A DNA stretch of 10,245 nt from Lachnospiraceae bacterium (GCA_017652545.1 JAGCAV010000017.1:1-10245), one strand, 5' to 3'. Counted from the stretch's first letter, positions 1-6,584 are shown. Notes: generated by a model from the letters alone, not told the origin. A program made the numbers and translations.

Positions 1-17
1 CCTGGAGGTTTTTTTAT
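1..17 (+). terminator. Probable 3' arm and T-tract of an attenuator/terminator upstream of rplJ
   Basis: The window opens with CCTGGAGG followed by seven Ts, the look of the descending arm and U-tract of an intrinsic terminator whose ascending arm lies before base 1. In many Firmicutes rplJ is preceded by an L10-leader RNA that binds L10(L12)4 and ends in a conditional terminator, and the position about 50 bases before rplJ fits this. It could equally terminate an upstream gene such as rplA. Only half the hairpin is visible, so this is an inference. Confidence 0.4.
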
Positions 18-64
18 ACCATTATACCTCTGCGGCAGCATACATTATAAAGGAGGTAAACGTA

Positions 65-553
65 ATGGCAAAAGTGGAACTGAAGAAACCCGTCATTGAT
101 GAGATCGCTTCTGCAGTGGAAGGTGCCGAGTCCGTTATCCTGGTGTCATACAGCGGAATCAACGTTGCGGATGACACAGCGATGAGAAAAGAACTTCGTG
201 AGAACGGCATTCACTACAAGGTCTACAAGAACACGATGATGAATTTCGCGTTCAAGGACACCCAGTTTGAGCCGCTCTGTGATCTTCTTGAAGGTCCCAA
301 TGCGATCGCGATTTCCAAGACCGACGCAACTGCTCCGGCCCGCATCATTTCCAAGTACTTCAAGAAAGTGAAGACGCTGAAACTGGTCGGCGGTGTTGTG
401 GAAGGCAAGTTCTTTGATGAGCAGAGTGTCACAGCGCTTGCAAACGTTCCGTCCAGAGAAGAACTGCTCGGAAAACTGCTTGGAAGCATCCAGTCTCCGA
501 TCGCAAATCTGGCTCGCGTACTCAGCCAGGTGGCGGAGAAGCAGGAAGCATAA
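65..553 (+). CDS. rplJ: 50S ribosomal protein L10
   Basis: L10 is the base of the ribosomal stalk: its N-terminal domain binds 23S rRNA near the GTPase centre and its C-terminal helix carries L7/L12 dimers. The 162-residue product is normal length for bacterial L10. It starts MAKVELKKPVIDEIA, has the typical VYKNTMMNFAF and EGPNAIAIS segments in the globular domain, and ends in a helical tail (about residues 136-162, ELLGKLLGSIQSPIANLARV) of the kind that binds L12. A perfect AAAGGAGG at 50-57 precedes the ATG by about 7 bases and fixes the start. rplL follows after 119 bases, the usual stalk operon order. In Firmicutes L10 normally represses its own operon through the leader RNA; the terminator-like remnant at the window start fits this. 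Confidence 0.97.
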   Translation: MAKVELKKPVIDEIASAVEGAESVILVSYSGINVADDTAMRKELRENGIHYKVYKNTMMNFAFKDTQFEPLCDLLEGPNAIAISKTDATAPARIISKYFKKVKTLKLVGGVVEGKFFDEQSVTALANVPSREELLGKLLGSIQSPIANLARVLSQVAEKQEA

Positions 554-564
554 GCACCATGAGA

Positions 565-634
565 GGGTGTATGCTGCACCCGGATCAAATTACATTCGAT
601 GCGGCTTAAGAAGCGCTCTGCCGGATGCGGAGCG
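565..634 (+). other. rplJ-rplL intercistronic spacer with two hairpins
   Basis: Two inverted repeats lie between the stalk genes. The first pairs GGGTG (565-569) with CACCC (577-581). The second is stronger: CGCTCTGC (614-621) pairs with GCGGAGCG (627-634) around a five-base loop with one G-U pair. Neither is followed by a T-tract, so they are unlikely to terminate transcription; they may act as RNA-processing or stabilising elements that let rplL be expressed above rplJ, as its stoichiometry requires. That role is inferred. Confidence 0.4.
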
Positions 635-672
635 GACCGCAGTTATCATTATCATTACAGGAGGAATATAAA

Positions 673-1044
673 ATGGCAAAACTTACCACAGCCGAATTTA
701 TTGAGGCGATCAAAGAGTTATCCGTTCTTGAGCTGAACGAGCTGGTTAAGGCTTGTGAAGAGGAGTTTGGTGTATCTGCAGCAGCAGGTGTCGTCGTTGC
801 GGCAGCCGGCCCGGCAGAAGAAGTTGAAGAAAAGACCGAGTTCGACGTTGAGCTGACAGAGGTTGGCCCGAACAAGGTTAAGGTCATCAAGGTTGTCCGT
901 GAGGCTACCGGTCTTGGCCTGAAGGAAGCCAAAGAAGTTGTTGACAGCGCTCCGAAGGTTGTCAAGGAAGCTGCTTCCAAGGCTGAGGCTGAGGAACTTA
1001 AGGCTAAGCTCGAAGGCGAAGGCGCAAAGGTTACCCTCAAATAA
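673..1044 (+). CDS. rplL: 50S ribosomal protein L7/L12
   Basis: This is the flexible stalk protein that recruits and stimulates translational GTPases (EF-Tu, EF-G, IF2, RF3); it is present as two or three dimers on L10. The 123-residue product has the standard three parts: an N-terminal dimerisation domain (about 1-33, [19 protein letters not shown]), an Ala/Gly/Val-rich hinge (about 34-50), and a C-terminal globular domain (about 55-123) with the conserved [20 protein letters not shown] factor-binding face. The ATG at 673 is preceded by CAGGAGGA (658-665) and gives the canonical MAKLT start; an upstream in-frame ATG at 625 lies in the second intercistronic hairpin, lacks a ribosome site and would add an atypical extension. 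It closes the stalk operon and is followed by a strong terminator. Confidence 0.98.
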   Translation: MAKLTTAEFIEAIKELSVLELNELVKACEEEFGVSAAAGVVVAAAGPAEEVEEKTEFDVELTEVGPNKVKVIKVVREATGLGLKEAKEVVDSAPKVVKEAASKAEAEELKAKLEGEGAKVTLK

Positions 1045-1064
1045 TTGTTTTTTTCAGAAGTTTG

Positions 1065-1095
1065 AAAGGTCCGCTGCCCGGCAGCGGACCTTTTT
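1065..1095 (+). terminator. Intrinsic terminator of the rplJL operon
   Basis: GGTCCGCTGC (1068-1077) pairs perfectly with GCAGCGGACC (1081-1090) across a three-base loop, extended by AAA/TTT, and runs straight into five Ts. It is a textbook rho-independent terminator 20 bases after the rplL stop. A run of eight Ts sits at 1048-1055 as well but has no hairpin before it. The terminator means rplL is not co-transcribed with what follows. Confidence 0.93.
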
Positions 1096-1099
1096 GCTG

Positions 1100-1128
1100 T
1101 TGTAAGCCTGAAATGTTTCTGATATGAT
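1100..1128 (+). promoter_or_regulatory. Candidate sigma-A promoter for the HPt gene
   Basis: TTGTAA (1100-1105), a 17-base spacer and TATGAT (1123-1128), with TG one base before the -10 (TGA at 1120-1122, extended -10). It lies immediately after the rplL terminator and about 115 bases before the HPt start codon, which is where a promoter is needed. It rests on consensus match only. Confidence 0.55.
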
Positions 1129-1137
1129 GATGCCGGG

Positions 1138-1194
1138 ACCGGAAGATCATACACCGATCATGCGCATATGAAGCATATGGACCGGTATATGAAA
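1138..1194 (+). other. Structured leader of the HPt gene with CATATG repeats
   Basis: The roughly 110-base leader contains ACCGG (1138-1142) that can pair with CCGGT (1182-1186). Inside are a direct repeat of GATCAT (1145, 1156) and two copies of the palindrome CATATG (1165-1170, 1174-1179) separated by AAG, which can fold on each other. A further TATATGAAA follows at 1186-1194. No known riboswitch core is recognised. It could be an operator for a dimeric regulator or a weak RNA fold; nothing decides between these. Confidence 0.3.
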
Positions 1195-1243
1195 GGTCGC
1201 GCCGCTTACGTTTTATATCAGATTATTGGTAAAGGAGTAATGC

Positions 1244-1582
1244 ATGCTTACGATCAGGGCACTGGAGGAACTGGGAGCCGATACGTCAGAAGGACTTGCC
1301 CGCTGTATGAATAACGAAGCCTTTTATCTGCGTATGGTCGGAATGGGACTGGCGGACGGCGGATTTGAAAAACTGGAGGCAGCGATCGAAAACGATGATC
1401 TGGATGCGGCCTTCGAGGCTGCCCATGCGCTTAAGGGCGTGATGGCAAACCTGTCACTGTCTCCGATCGCCGGGCCGGTGAGTGAGATGACGGAACTGCT
1501 CCGCTCACGTACGGAGATGGATTACAGACCTCTGCTGGAGAAGGTGCTGGGCGAGAAGGAGAAATTTGCGGCTCTGCTGTAA
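1244..1582 (+). CDS. Stand-alone histidine phosphotransfer (HPt) domain protein
   Basis: HPt proteins carry a phosphoryl group on a histidine between receiver domains in multistep His-Asp phosphorelays; they are cytosolic four-helix bundles. The 112-residue product is the length of a single HPt domain and is predicted all-helical. The diagnostic HALKG motif places the phospho-acceptor at His61 and the supporting lysine at Lys64, after the typical acidic helix (EAAIENDDLDAAFEAA) and before a second helix (PIAGPVSEMTELLRS). The start is supported by AAAGGAG (1231-1237) six bases upstream. No kinase or response regulator is encoded in the visible neighbourhood, so its partners must be elsewhere; it has its own candidate promoter and is bounded by terminators on both sides. 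The HPt assignment is good, the pathway is unknown, and it could be a non-phosphorylatable structural relative if the partners are missing. Confidence 0.85.
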   Translation: MLTIRALEELGADTSEGLARCMNNEAFYLRMVGMGLADGGFEKLEAAIENDDLDAAFEAAHALKGVMANLSLSPIAGPVSEMTELLRSRTEMDYRPLLEKVLGEKEKFAALL

Positions 1583-1666
1583 TGCGAGGCGCCGCGTCGG
1601 GAGATCCGGTGCGGCCGGACAGATCAGGCGGAAGATGGCTTGCGCCTGCAGAAAGGTTTGGCTGTG

Positions 1667-1689
1667 ACAGACCCGTCCGGGTCTGTTTT
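1667..1689 (+). terminator. Intrinsic terminator or attenuator between HPt and EamA genes
   Basis: ACAGACCC (1667-1674) pairs perfectly with GGGTCTGT (1679-1686) over a four-base loop (GTCC) and leads into TTTT. The eight-bp stem is convincing but the T-tract is short. It lies 84 bases after the HPt stop and only 16 bases before the ATG chosen for the downstream transporter, so it may also act on transporter expression. The downstream bases TTTTGCTGT are shared with the rplL terminator tail. Confidence 0.65.
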
Positions 1690-1705
1690 GCTGTACGGAA
1701 CAGAT

Positions 1706-2620
1706 ATGACGAATAACAATGAAAAAAGGCAGGCAAACAGTACCCGGAGCGCACTGTTCCTGTTTATGGCTTCCCTGATCTGGGGTGTTGCCTTTGTTGC
1801 GCAGCGGGTCGGGATGGATTATGTCGGCCCGTTTACATTCAACGCGGTCCGGAACCTGATCGGTGCGCTGGTGCTGATGCCCTGTATTGCCTTTCTGGAC
1901 AGGATCCGGGGAAAAAGCTTTTCGGCAGACAGGCCCGTATCCGGGAGGAAAAGCGAAAAACGTATCCTGCTGGAGGGAGGAATCGTGACCGGTTTTTTCC
2001 TTGCCGTCGCGAGCAACCTGCAGCAGGTCGGGATCAAGTACACGACGGTCGGGAAAGCCGGTTTTATCACGGCCATGTATATCGTCCTGGTGCCGCTTCT
2101 CGGCGTTTTCCTGAAACGGCGGACCGGCTGGAAGCTGTGGGCAAGTGTGGCGCTGGCGGTCATCGGACTGTACCTTCTGAGCATGGCAGGCGGAGCGGTG
2201 ACGCTGGAGAAAGGGGATGCCCTTGTTCTTCTGTGCGCGCTGGCCTTCGCGTTTCAGATCATGGCAGTGGACAAATACGCTGTCCTGACCGACGGCGTAC
2301 GGCTCGCCTGTCTGGAATTTGCTGTGTGCGGTGTGCTCACGTCTGTTATGATGCTGATTTTTGAGCATCCGACCCCGGCAGCGCTCTGGGCAGCCAGGGG
2401 GCCCATTCTGTATGCGGGTGTCCTTTCCTCAGGGGTGGCCTATACATTCCAGATCCTGGGCCAGAAGGGACTGAACCCCACGGTCGCATCCCTGATCATG
2501 AGCCTGGAGTCCGTTATTTCGGTGCTTGCCGGCTGGATCCTGCTGGGGCAGACCATGTCAGGCCGTGAGATCTTCGGCTGTGTAATTATGTTCGCGGCGA
2601 TTATTCTGGCACAGATCTGA
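1706..2620 (+). CDS. EamA/DMT-superfamily transporter
   Basis: A membrane protein of the drug/metabolite transporter superfamily (two EamA repeats, ten helices). Family members export or import amino acids, nucleosides, cofactors or drugs; nothing here fixes the substrate. From the ATG at 1706 it is 304 residues, the usual size. The first helix holds LFLFMASLIWGVAFVAQRVG, the typical EamA start; the first repeat runs to about 160 with a charged loop (about 66-90) containing KSFSADRPVSGRKSEKR, and the second repeat includes the GVLSSGVAYTFQILGQ segment and LIMSLESVISVLAGWILLGQ near the end, the most conserved part of the family. The start is uncertain: the ATG has a weak GGAA, whereas an in-frame GTG at 1664 has a better AAAGG, but that would put the terminator-like hairpin inside the gene and add an odd 14-residue tail. 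No promoter is seen directly before it. Confidence 0.9.
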   Translation: MTNNNEKRQANSTRSALFLFMASLIWGVAFVAQRVGMDYVGPFTFNAVRNLIGALVLMPCIAFLDRIRGKSFSADRPVSGRKSEKRILLEGGIVTGFFLAVASNLQQVGIKYTTVGKAGFITAMYIVLVPLLGVFLKRRTGWKLWASVALAVIGLYLLSMAGGAVTLEKGDALVLLCALAFAFQIMAVDKYAVLTDGVRLACLEFAVCGVLTSVMMLIFEHPTPAALWAARGPILYAGVLSSGVAYTFQILGQKGLNPTVASLIMSLESVISVLAGWILLGQTMSGREIFGCVIMFAAIILAQI

Positions 2621-2628
2621 TGATTTGC

Positions 2629-2656
2629 TTGCGTTTTGTTTGAAGCGTGCTATAAT
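2629..2656 (+). promoter_or_regulatory. Strong extended -10 promoter for the amino acid uptake operon
   Basis: TTGCGT (2629-2634), a 16-base spacer and a perfect TATAAT (2651-2656) preceded by TGC (extended -10). It starts nine bases after the EamA stop and is followed by a leader of about 40 bases to the substrate-binding protein ATG. It is the best consensus promoter in the window, which fits the high expression normal for binding proteins. Confidence 0.75.
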
Positions 2657-2700
2657 GTCTCACAGCGCAACTGAATAATTATACGAAAAGGAGATTGATT

Positions 2701-3561
2701 ATGAAAAAGAATGCCTTTACTGTTCTGGCAGGTGCTGTATTGGGATGTGCACTGGCAGCAGCAACTGTTTTTGCGGCAGATGTTAGCACGGTTTCCGAGG
2801 GTAAGCTGAAAGTGGCGACCAGCCCTGATTTTGCCCCCTATGAGTTCTATCATATCGATGAGAACGGCAATCCCCAGCTGGCAGGTTTTGACATGGCGCT
2901 TGCCCAGCGCATCGCGGATGACCTCGGCCTTGAACTTGAGGTTGTGCCGATGGACTTTGACGGTATCCTGATGGAGCTTCAGAGCGGCAATGTTGACCTG
3001 GGTATTGCAGGCTTTTCTCCCAGCCCGGAGCGCGCGGAAGTGTTCGATTTCTCTGATCTGTACTACATGGGCGGCCAGAGCTTCTGTGTCAATGCCGCCA
3101 ATGCGGAAAAGTATGAGAATTATGAAGCTTTCAACGGTCTTCCCGTCGGTGCGCAGACCGGTTCGATCCAGTATGAGCTGGCACAGGAGAACACCCCGGA
3201 CGCGAACATCATCGGTCTGGCGAAGGTGACGGATATCGTGAATGAGCTGATCACCGGCAAGCTGGAAGGCGCTTTCATTGAGACGGCTGTTGCTGAGCAG
3301 TATGCGAAGAACTATCCGGATCTGTACATCCTCTGGGATGTCGAGTATGACACCGAAGGCAGCGCTGTCGCCATTGCAAAGGGACATGACGATCTGCTGG
3401 CAGCTGTCAACGGCGTGATCGCAGCGGCTCTCGAGGACGGCAGCATGGATGAGTATGTTGCGACCGCTCAGGATATGGCTTCCGACGAGGGCAATGTCTA
3501 TGAAGGACAGCTGGATGAGAACGGCGAGATCGCTGATGAGGCGGCGACCGAAGGCGAATAA
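2701..3561 (+). CDS. Amino acid ABC transporter substrate-binding protein
   Basis: An extracellular solute-binding protein of family 3 (polar amino acid type), which captures the substrate and delivers it to the membrane permease. The 286-residue product has an export signal (MKK, hydrophobic 5-25). VLGC at 13-16 could be a lipobox, anchoring Cys16, but the hydrophobic stretch continues to a VFA|AD site at 25/26, so cleavage type is unsure. Family hallmarks follow: LAGFDMALAQRIADDLGL (about 60-77), GFSPSPERAEVFDFSDLYY with Arg111 at the place that binds the substrate carboxylate, and GAQTGS (150-155). At the site that usually holds Asp for the substrate amino group (D-x-P-V-A) it has Glu194 (FIETAVAEQY). 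The C-terminus is an acidic tail rich in Asp, Glu and Gly (about 258-286). AAAAGGAG at 2686-2693 sets the start; a TTG two codons earlier overlaps less well. Which amino acid is bound cannot be read from sequence alone. Confidence 0.92.
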   Translation: MKKNAFTVLAGAVLGCALAAATVFAADVSTVSEGKLKVATSPDFAPYEFYHIDENGNPQLAGFDMALAQRIADDLGLELEVVPMDFDGILMELQSGNVDLGIAGFSPSPERAEVFDFSDLYYMGGQSFCVNAANAEKYENYEAFNGLPVGAQTGSIQYELAQENTPDANIIGLAKVTDIVNELITGKLEGAFIETAVAEQYAKNYPDLYILWDVEYDTEGSAVAIAKGHDDLLAAVNGVIAAALEDGSMDEYVATAQDMASDEGNVYEGQLDENGEIADEAATEGE

Positions 3562-3585
3562 ACGCTTTTTGAGAAGGCAAATGAC

Positions 3586-3613
3586 CGGGCTGCCTGCAGG
3601 GCAGCCCGTTTTT
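3586..3613 (+). terminator. Intercistronic terminator between binding-protein and permease genes
   Basis: CGGGCTGCC (3586-3594) pairs perfectly with GGCAGCCCG (3600-3608) around a five-base loop, followed by five Ts. It lies in the 77-base gap inside the operon and no new promoter fits between it and the permease start. Partial termination here would make binding-protein mRNA exceed permease and ATPase mRNA, a known way to set the excess of binding protein over membrane components. Confidence 0.88.
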
Positions 3614-3638
3614 ATCAGAAATAAAAAGAGGATATCAT

Positions 3639-4340
3639 ATGTCCATCAGTTGGGAACATTTACAGAAAATATTAGGGTATGGCAGCATGTTCTGGCAGGG
3701 CCTGCTTGTGACGGTCCTGCTTTCACTGCTGACCGTCCTGATCGGTTTTGTGCTGGCTTTCGCGCTGGCCATGATGCATCTGTCGAAACCCAGGATTCTG
3801 AGGCTTATCTCGGGAGCCTATGTACAGTTTGTCCGGTGTACGCCCATGCTGGTACAGGTCTTCCTGGTCTATTACGTCATGTTCGGCTTCATCAAGCTGC
3901 CGCAGTTCACTTTTCTCGGGTTTATACAGTTTGAACGTTTCTTCCCGGCAGTGGTGGCGCTGTCCCTCAATTCGGGCGGATATATGAGTGATGTGATCCG
4001 CGGCGGTATCGAGGGCGTGGACCAGGGGCAGAGGGAAGCTGCCAGAAGCCTTGGAATGACCAGCGGCCAGACCATGTATCACATCATTCTTCCCCAGGCG
4101 ATCAAAAACATCCTTCCCGCCGTGGCGAATGAGTTTGTGACCATCATCAAGGAATCATCGATCTGCTATACCATCGGTGTGCAGGATATCATGTTTAATG
4201 TGAAGTCGGTGCAGTCAGCCAGCTTTATCATCGCAGAGCCGCTCCTGGTAGCGACATTCCTGTATTTCTGCCTGTGCTTCCCCACATCCAAACTGATCCA
4301 GTATGTTGAAAGGAGGATGCGTGCAAGTGACAAACGGTGA
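3639..4340 (+). CDS. Amino acid ABC transporter permease (HisMQ/GlnP type)
   Basis: The integral membrane subunit of a polar amino acid importer; it probably acts as a homodimer because only one permease gene is present. The 233-residue product has about five helices: an N-terminal [20 protein letters not shown] helix, the conserved [19 protein letters not shown] segment typical of this permease group, and the cytoplasmic EAA loop beginning at Glu133 ([20 protein letters not shown]) that docks on the ATPase. The ATG at 3639 follows AAAGAGGA (3626-3633). Its 3' end overlaps the ATPase gene, implying translational coupling. Transcription must come through the terminator at 3586-3613. Confidence 0.94.
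   Translation: MSISWEHLQKILGYGSMFWQGLLVTVLLSLLTVLIGFVLAFALAMMHLSKPRILRLISGAYVQFVRCTPMLVQVFLVYYVMFGFIKLPQFTFLGFIQFERFFPAVVALSLNSGGYMSDVIRGGIEGVDQGQREAARSLGMTSGQTMYHIILPQAIKNILPAVANEFVTIIKESSICYTIGVQDIMFNVKSVQSASFIIAEPLLVATFLYFCLCFPTSKLIQYVERRMRASDKR
4309..4316 (+). promoter_or_regulatory. Ribosome binding site of the ATPase gene, inside the permease gene
   Basis: AAAGGAGG lies within the last codons of the permease. In-frame start codons around it are ATG 4303 (upstream of the site, so disfavoured), GTG 4321 (four-base spacing) and GTG 4327 (ten-base spacing). The site therefore points to a GTG start; which of the two is used is not decided by sequence. Confidence 0.7.
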
Positions 4341-5073
4341 AGCCCTGATTCAGGTAAGGGGACTGAAGAAGCATTACAATCACGGAAAGATCAAGGCGCT
4401 TGACGGCATCGATATCGACATCCGCAAAGGTGACGTTATGGTGGTGATCGGGCCTTCGGGCAGCGGAAAGTCCACGTTCCTGCGTTCCCTGAACCTGCTG
4501 GAAATTCCCAGTGAAGGACAGATCATTTTTGAGGGAACAGATATAACCGGTACAAAGATCGATGTGGATGCCTTCAGGCAGAAGATCGGGATGGTCTTTC
4601 AGCACTTCAACCTGTTTCCGCACAAGACGATTCTGGAGAACCTGACCATTGCGCCGGTCATCGTCAGGAAACAGAGCGAGGAGGAAGCGACAAAGAAGGC
4701 CATGGAGCTGCTGGACCGCGTCGGCCTTGCTGACAGGGCGGGAGCTTATCCCGTGCAGCTTTCGGGCGGCCAGAAGCAGAGGGTCGCCATTGTGCGCGCC
4801 CTGTGCATGGATCCGGAAGTCATGCTGTTCGACGAGCCGACCAGTGCCCTGGACCCCGAAATGGTGGGAGAGGTCCTGGATGTCATGAGGGAGCTTGCCA
4901 AAGCCGGCATGACCATGGTGACGGTGACCCATGAGATGGGGTTTGCCCGGGAAGTCGGAAACCGGGTCGTGTTCATGGATGAAGGCGTCATCATGGAGGA
5001 GGGCACTCCGCAGCAGATCTTTACTGAGCCCAGGTGCGAGAGGCTTCAGGATTTCCTGGCGAAAGTGCTGTAG
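4327..5073 (+). CDS. Amino acid ABC transporter ATP-binding protein
   Basis: The cytoplasmic ATPase that powers the importer, of the GlnQ/ArtP polar amino acid class. From GTG 4327 it is 248 residues, standard for the family, and all motifs are intact: Walker [10 protein letters not shown] (42-50), Q-loop in [12 protein letters not shown], signature LSGGQ (145-149), Walker B with MLFDEP (Asp169, catalytic Glu170), D-loop SALDPE and switch His202 in VTHEM. The [14 protein letters not shown] segment and [14 protein letters not shown] are typical of amino acid importers. It begins inside the permease gene (14-base overlap, or 20 if GTG 4321 is used) and ends nine bases before the amidohydrolase, so the three are one transcription unit. 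Confidence 0.95.
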   Translation: MTNGEALIQVRGLKKHYNHGKIKALDGIDIDIRKGDVMVVIGPSGSGKSTFLRSLNLLEIPSEGQIIFEGTDITGTKIDVDAFRQKIGMVFQHFNLFPHKTILENLTIAPVIVRKQSEEEATKKAMELLDRVGLADRAGAYPVQLSGGQKQRVAIVRALCMDPEVMLFDEPTSALDPEMVGEVLDVMRELAKAGMTMVTVTHEMGFAREVGNRVVFMDEGVIMEEGTPQQIFTEPRCERLQDFLAKVL

Positions 5074-5082
5074 GGTGACGGA

Positions 5083-6525
5083 ATGGATGATATTCAGAAA
5101 TACAAGGACGCTGCCATCCGCTATATTGATGAAAACAGCGGCATTTTTACCGGCGTGAGCAGGGACATCTGGGAGAACCCGGAACTGAGCATGCAGGAAT
5201 ACCACGCTGCGGACCTGTACTGCCGGGTGCTTCGTGAACATGGCTTTGAGGTGACAGAAAAGCTGGGCGGCATGGAGACGGCGTTCATGGGGAAATACGG
5301 CAGCGGTCATCCGGTGATCGGATTTCTCGGCGAGTTTGACGCACTGGCCGGCCTTTCCCAGGAAAGCGCCTGCACGGAAGAAAGACCGGTCACGCCCGGC
5401 GCGCCCGGCCATGGCTGCGGCCACAACATGCTGGGGGCCGGTGACCTGGCGGCTGCCTTCGCAGTCAGGGATTATCTGGAAAGGAGCGGGCATGAAGGCA
5501 CCGTGATCTTTTTCGGATGTCCCGGTGAAGAGGGCTGCGCCTCCAAGGCATTCCTGGCCAGGGACGGATACTGGAAGCAGCTGGATGCGGCGCTGACCTG
5601 GCATCCTTCCGATGTGAACGAGGTCGTGTCCGGAACGAACAATTCCAGCATACAGGTACTGTATGAATTTCATGGGGTCAGCGCGCATGCCGCAGGGGAT
5701 CCGTTTAACGGGAGAAGCGCCCTTGACGCAGTGGAGCTGATGAATACCGGGACACAGTATCTGCGCGAACATATGGCAGGTGACTGCCGGGTGCATTATG
5801 CCATAACCGATGCGGGCGGCGTATCGCCAAACGTTGTGCAGGCAAGGGCTGCCGTGCTGTATATGGTACGGGCGAACAGAGTCAGGGATTCTCTTGCGCT
5901 GCTTTCGCGTGTGGACAGGATCGCCCAGGGGGCAGCCCTGATGACGGAAACGTCATGCAGCAGAAAATTTGTTGACGGAACAGCCGAACTGGTTCCCAAT
6001 TATCATCTGGAGGAAGTCCTGTACAGCAATTTTGAAAAGGCAGGACTGCCTGCATACACACCTCAGGAGAGGGAACTGGCAGAGAAGATCAAGGCGCACT
6101 GTCCGGACACGGCCGTGCCGGGGATCGGCGGCGCATTCGACCCGTCCCTTGCGAAAAAGATACGGGAACTGACAGACGGCGGCTCAAAGCCCCTGAACGA
6201 CTTCCTGATCCCTCTTTTTCATACAGAAGGCTTTGTCTTTGGAAGCACGGATGTCGGAGATGTGTCGTGGCTCACGCCTGCAGCCCAGATCCATGTGGCC
6301 GCCTTTATCAGCGGGGCTCCCGGACACAGCTGGCAGAATGTCTCCTCGGGCGGCAGCAGCATAGGGGATAAGGCGCTTGTCCATGCAGGAAAGGTCCTTG
6401 CCATGACGGCGATCGATCTGATCGAGGACCCGTCGCTGCTTAAAGGGGCACGGGAAGAGTTTGCCGAAAGGACAGCGGACGGTTATGTCTGTCCGATCGA
6501 AAGGGAAGCTGTCCCCGGCGTGTGA
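5083..6525 (+). CDS. M20-family amidohydrolase, AbgB-like
   Basis: A probable cytosolic zinc (or manganese) hydrolase that cleaves an amide bond to an amino acid. The sequence resembles E. coli AbgB (p-aminobenzoyl-glutamate hydrolase subunit B) over its whole length, including VIGFLGEFDALAGLSQ, ALTWHP, VHYAIT and GGVSPNVVQA, and matches its 480-residue size. Metal and catalytic motifs are visible: HGCGHN (His110, Cys112, His114), CPGEEG with Glu149/Glu150, His174 in TWHP, STDVGDVSW (388-396) and His415 in GHSW. A dimerisation lid domain probably occupies about 185-310. In E. coli AbgB works with AbgA; no AbgA is present, so this may act as a homodimer on another substrate. It starts nine bases after the ATPase stop (GGGTGA before the ATG), so it belongs to the uptake operon, hinting that the transporter brings in a conjugated amino acid such as an N-acyl or aminobenzoyl derivative. 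The substrate is inferred, not shown. Confidence 0.91.
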   Translation: MDDIQKYKDAAIRYIDENSGIFTGVSRDIWENPELSMQEYHAADLYCRVLREHGFEVTEKLGGMETAFMGKYGSGHPVIGFLGEFDALAGLSQESACTEERPVTPGAPGHGCGHNMLGAGDLAAAFAVRDYLERSGHEGTVIFFGCPGEEGCASKAFLARDGYWKQLDAALTWHPSDVNEVVSGTNNSSIQVLYEFHGVSAHAAGDPFNGRSALDAVELMNTGTQYLREHMAGDCRVHYAITDAGGVSPNVVQARAAVLYMVRANRVRDSLALLSRVDRIAQGAALMTETSCSRKFVDGTAELVPNYHLEEVLYSNFEKAGLPAYTPQERELAEKIKAHCPDTAVPGIGGAFDPSLAKKIRELTDGGSKPLNDFLIPLFHTEGFVFGSTDVGDVSWLTPAAQIHVAAFISGAPGHSWQNVSSGGSSIGDKALVHAGKVLAMTAIDLIEDPSLLKGAREEFAERTADGYVCPIEREAVPGV

Positions 6526-6526
6526 A

Positions 6527-6558
6527 CATGAGCATGACCATGACGGCAGGTTCATGAC
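6527..6558 (+). repeat. Short CATGAC tandem repeat
   Basis: Right after the amidohydrolase stop come three hexamers in tandem, CATGAG, CATGAC, CATGAC (6527-6544), with a fourth CATGAC at 6553-6558 and another at 6651-6656. The copies are few and short, so chance or slippage is the simplest view. No terminator is seen after the hydrolase gene. Confidence 0.4.
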
Positions 6559-6584
6559 AGGAAAAAGCAAAAAATCGAAAAAGG

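Noticed and set aside
643..657. ATTATC-like short tandem repeat before rplL
   Set aside because: Only about two and a half copies in an AT-rich leader; no reason to think it more than chance.
1505..2368. Open frame on the - strand opposite the HPt and EamA genes
   Set aside because: It spans two unrelated + strand genes, is rich in His, Gln and Arg as expected for an antisense shadow, and has no family resemblance.
4228..5796. Long open frame on the - strand (about 520 codons) across the ATPase and hydrolase genes
   Set aside because: It is antisense to two genes with complete conserved motifs, has no recognisable domain, and arises from codon bias in GC-rich coding sequence.
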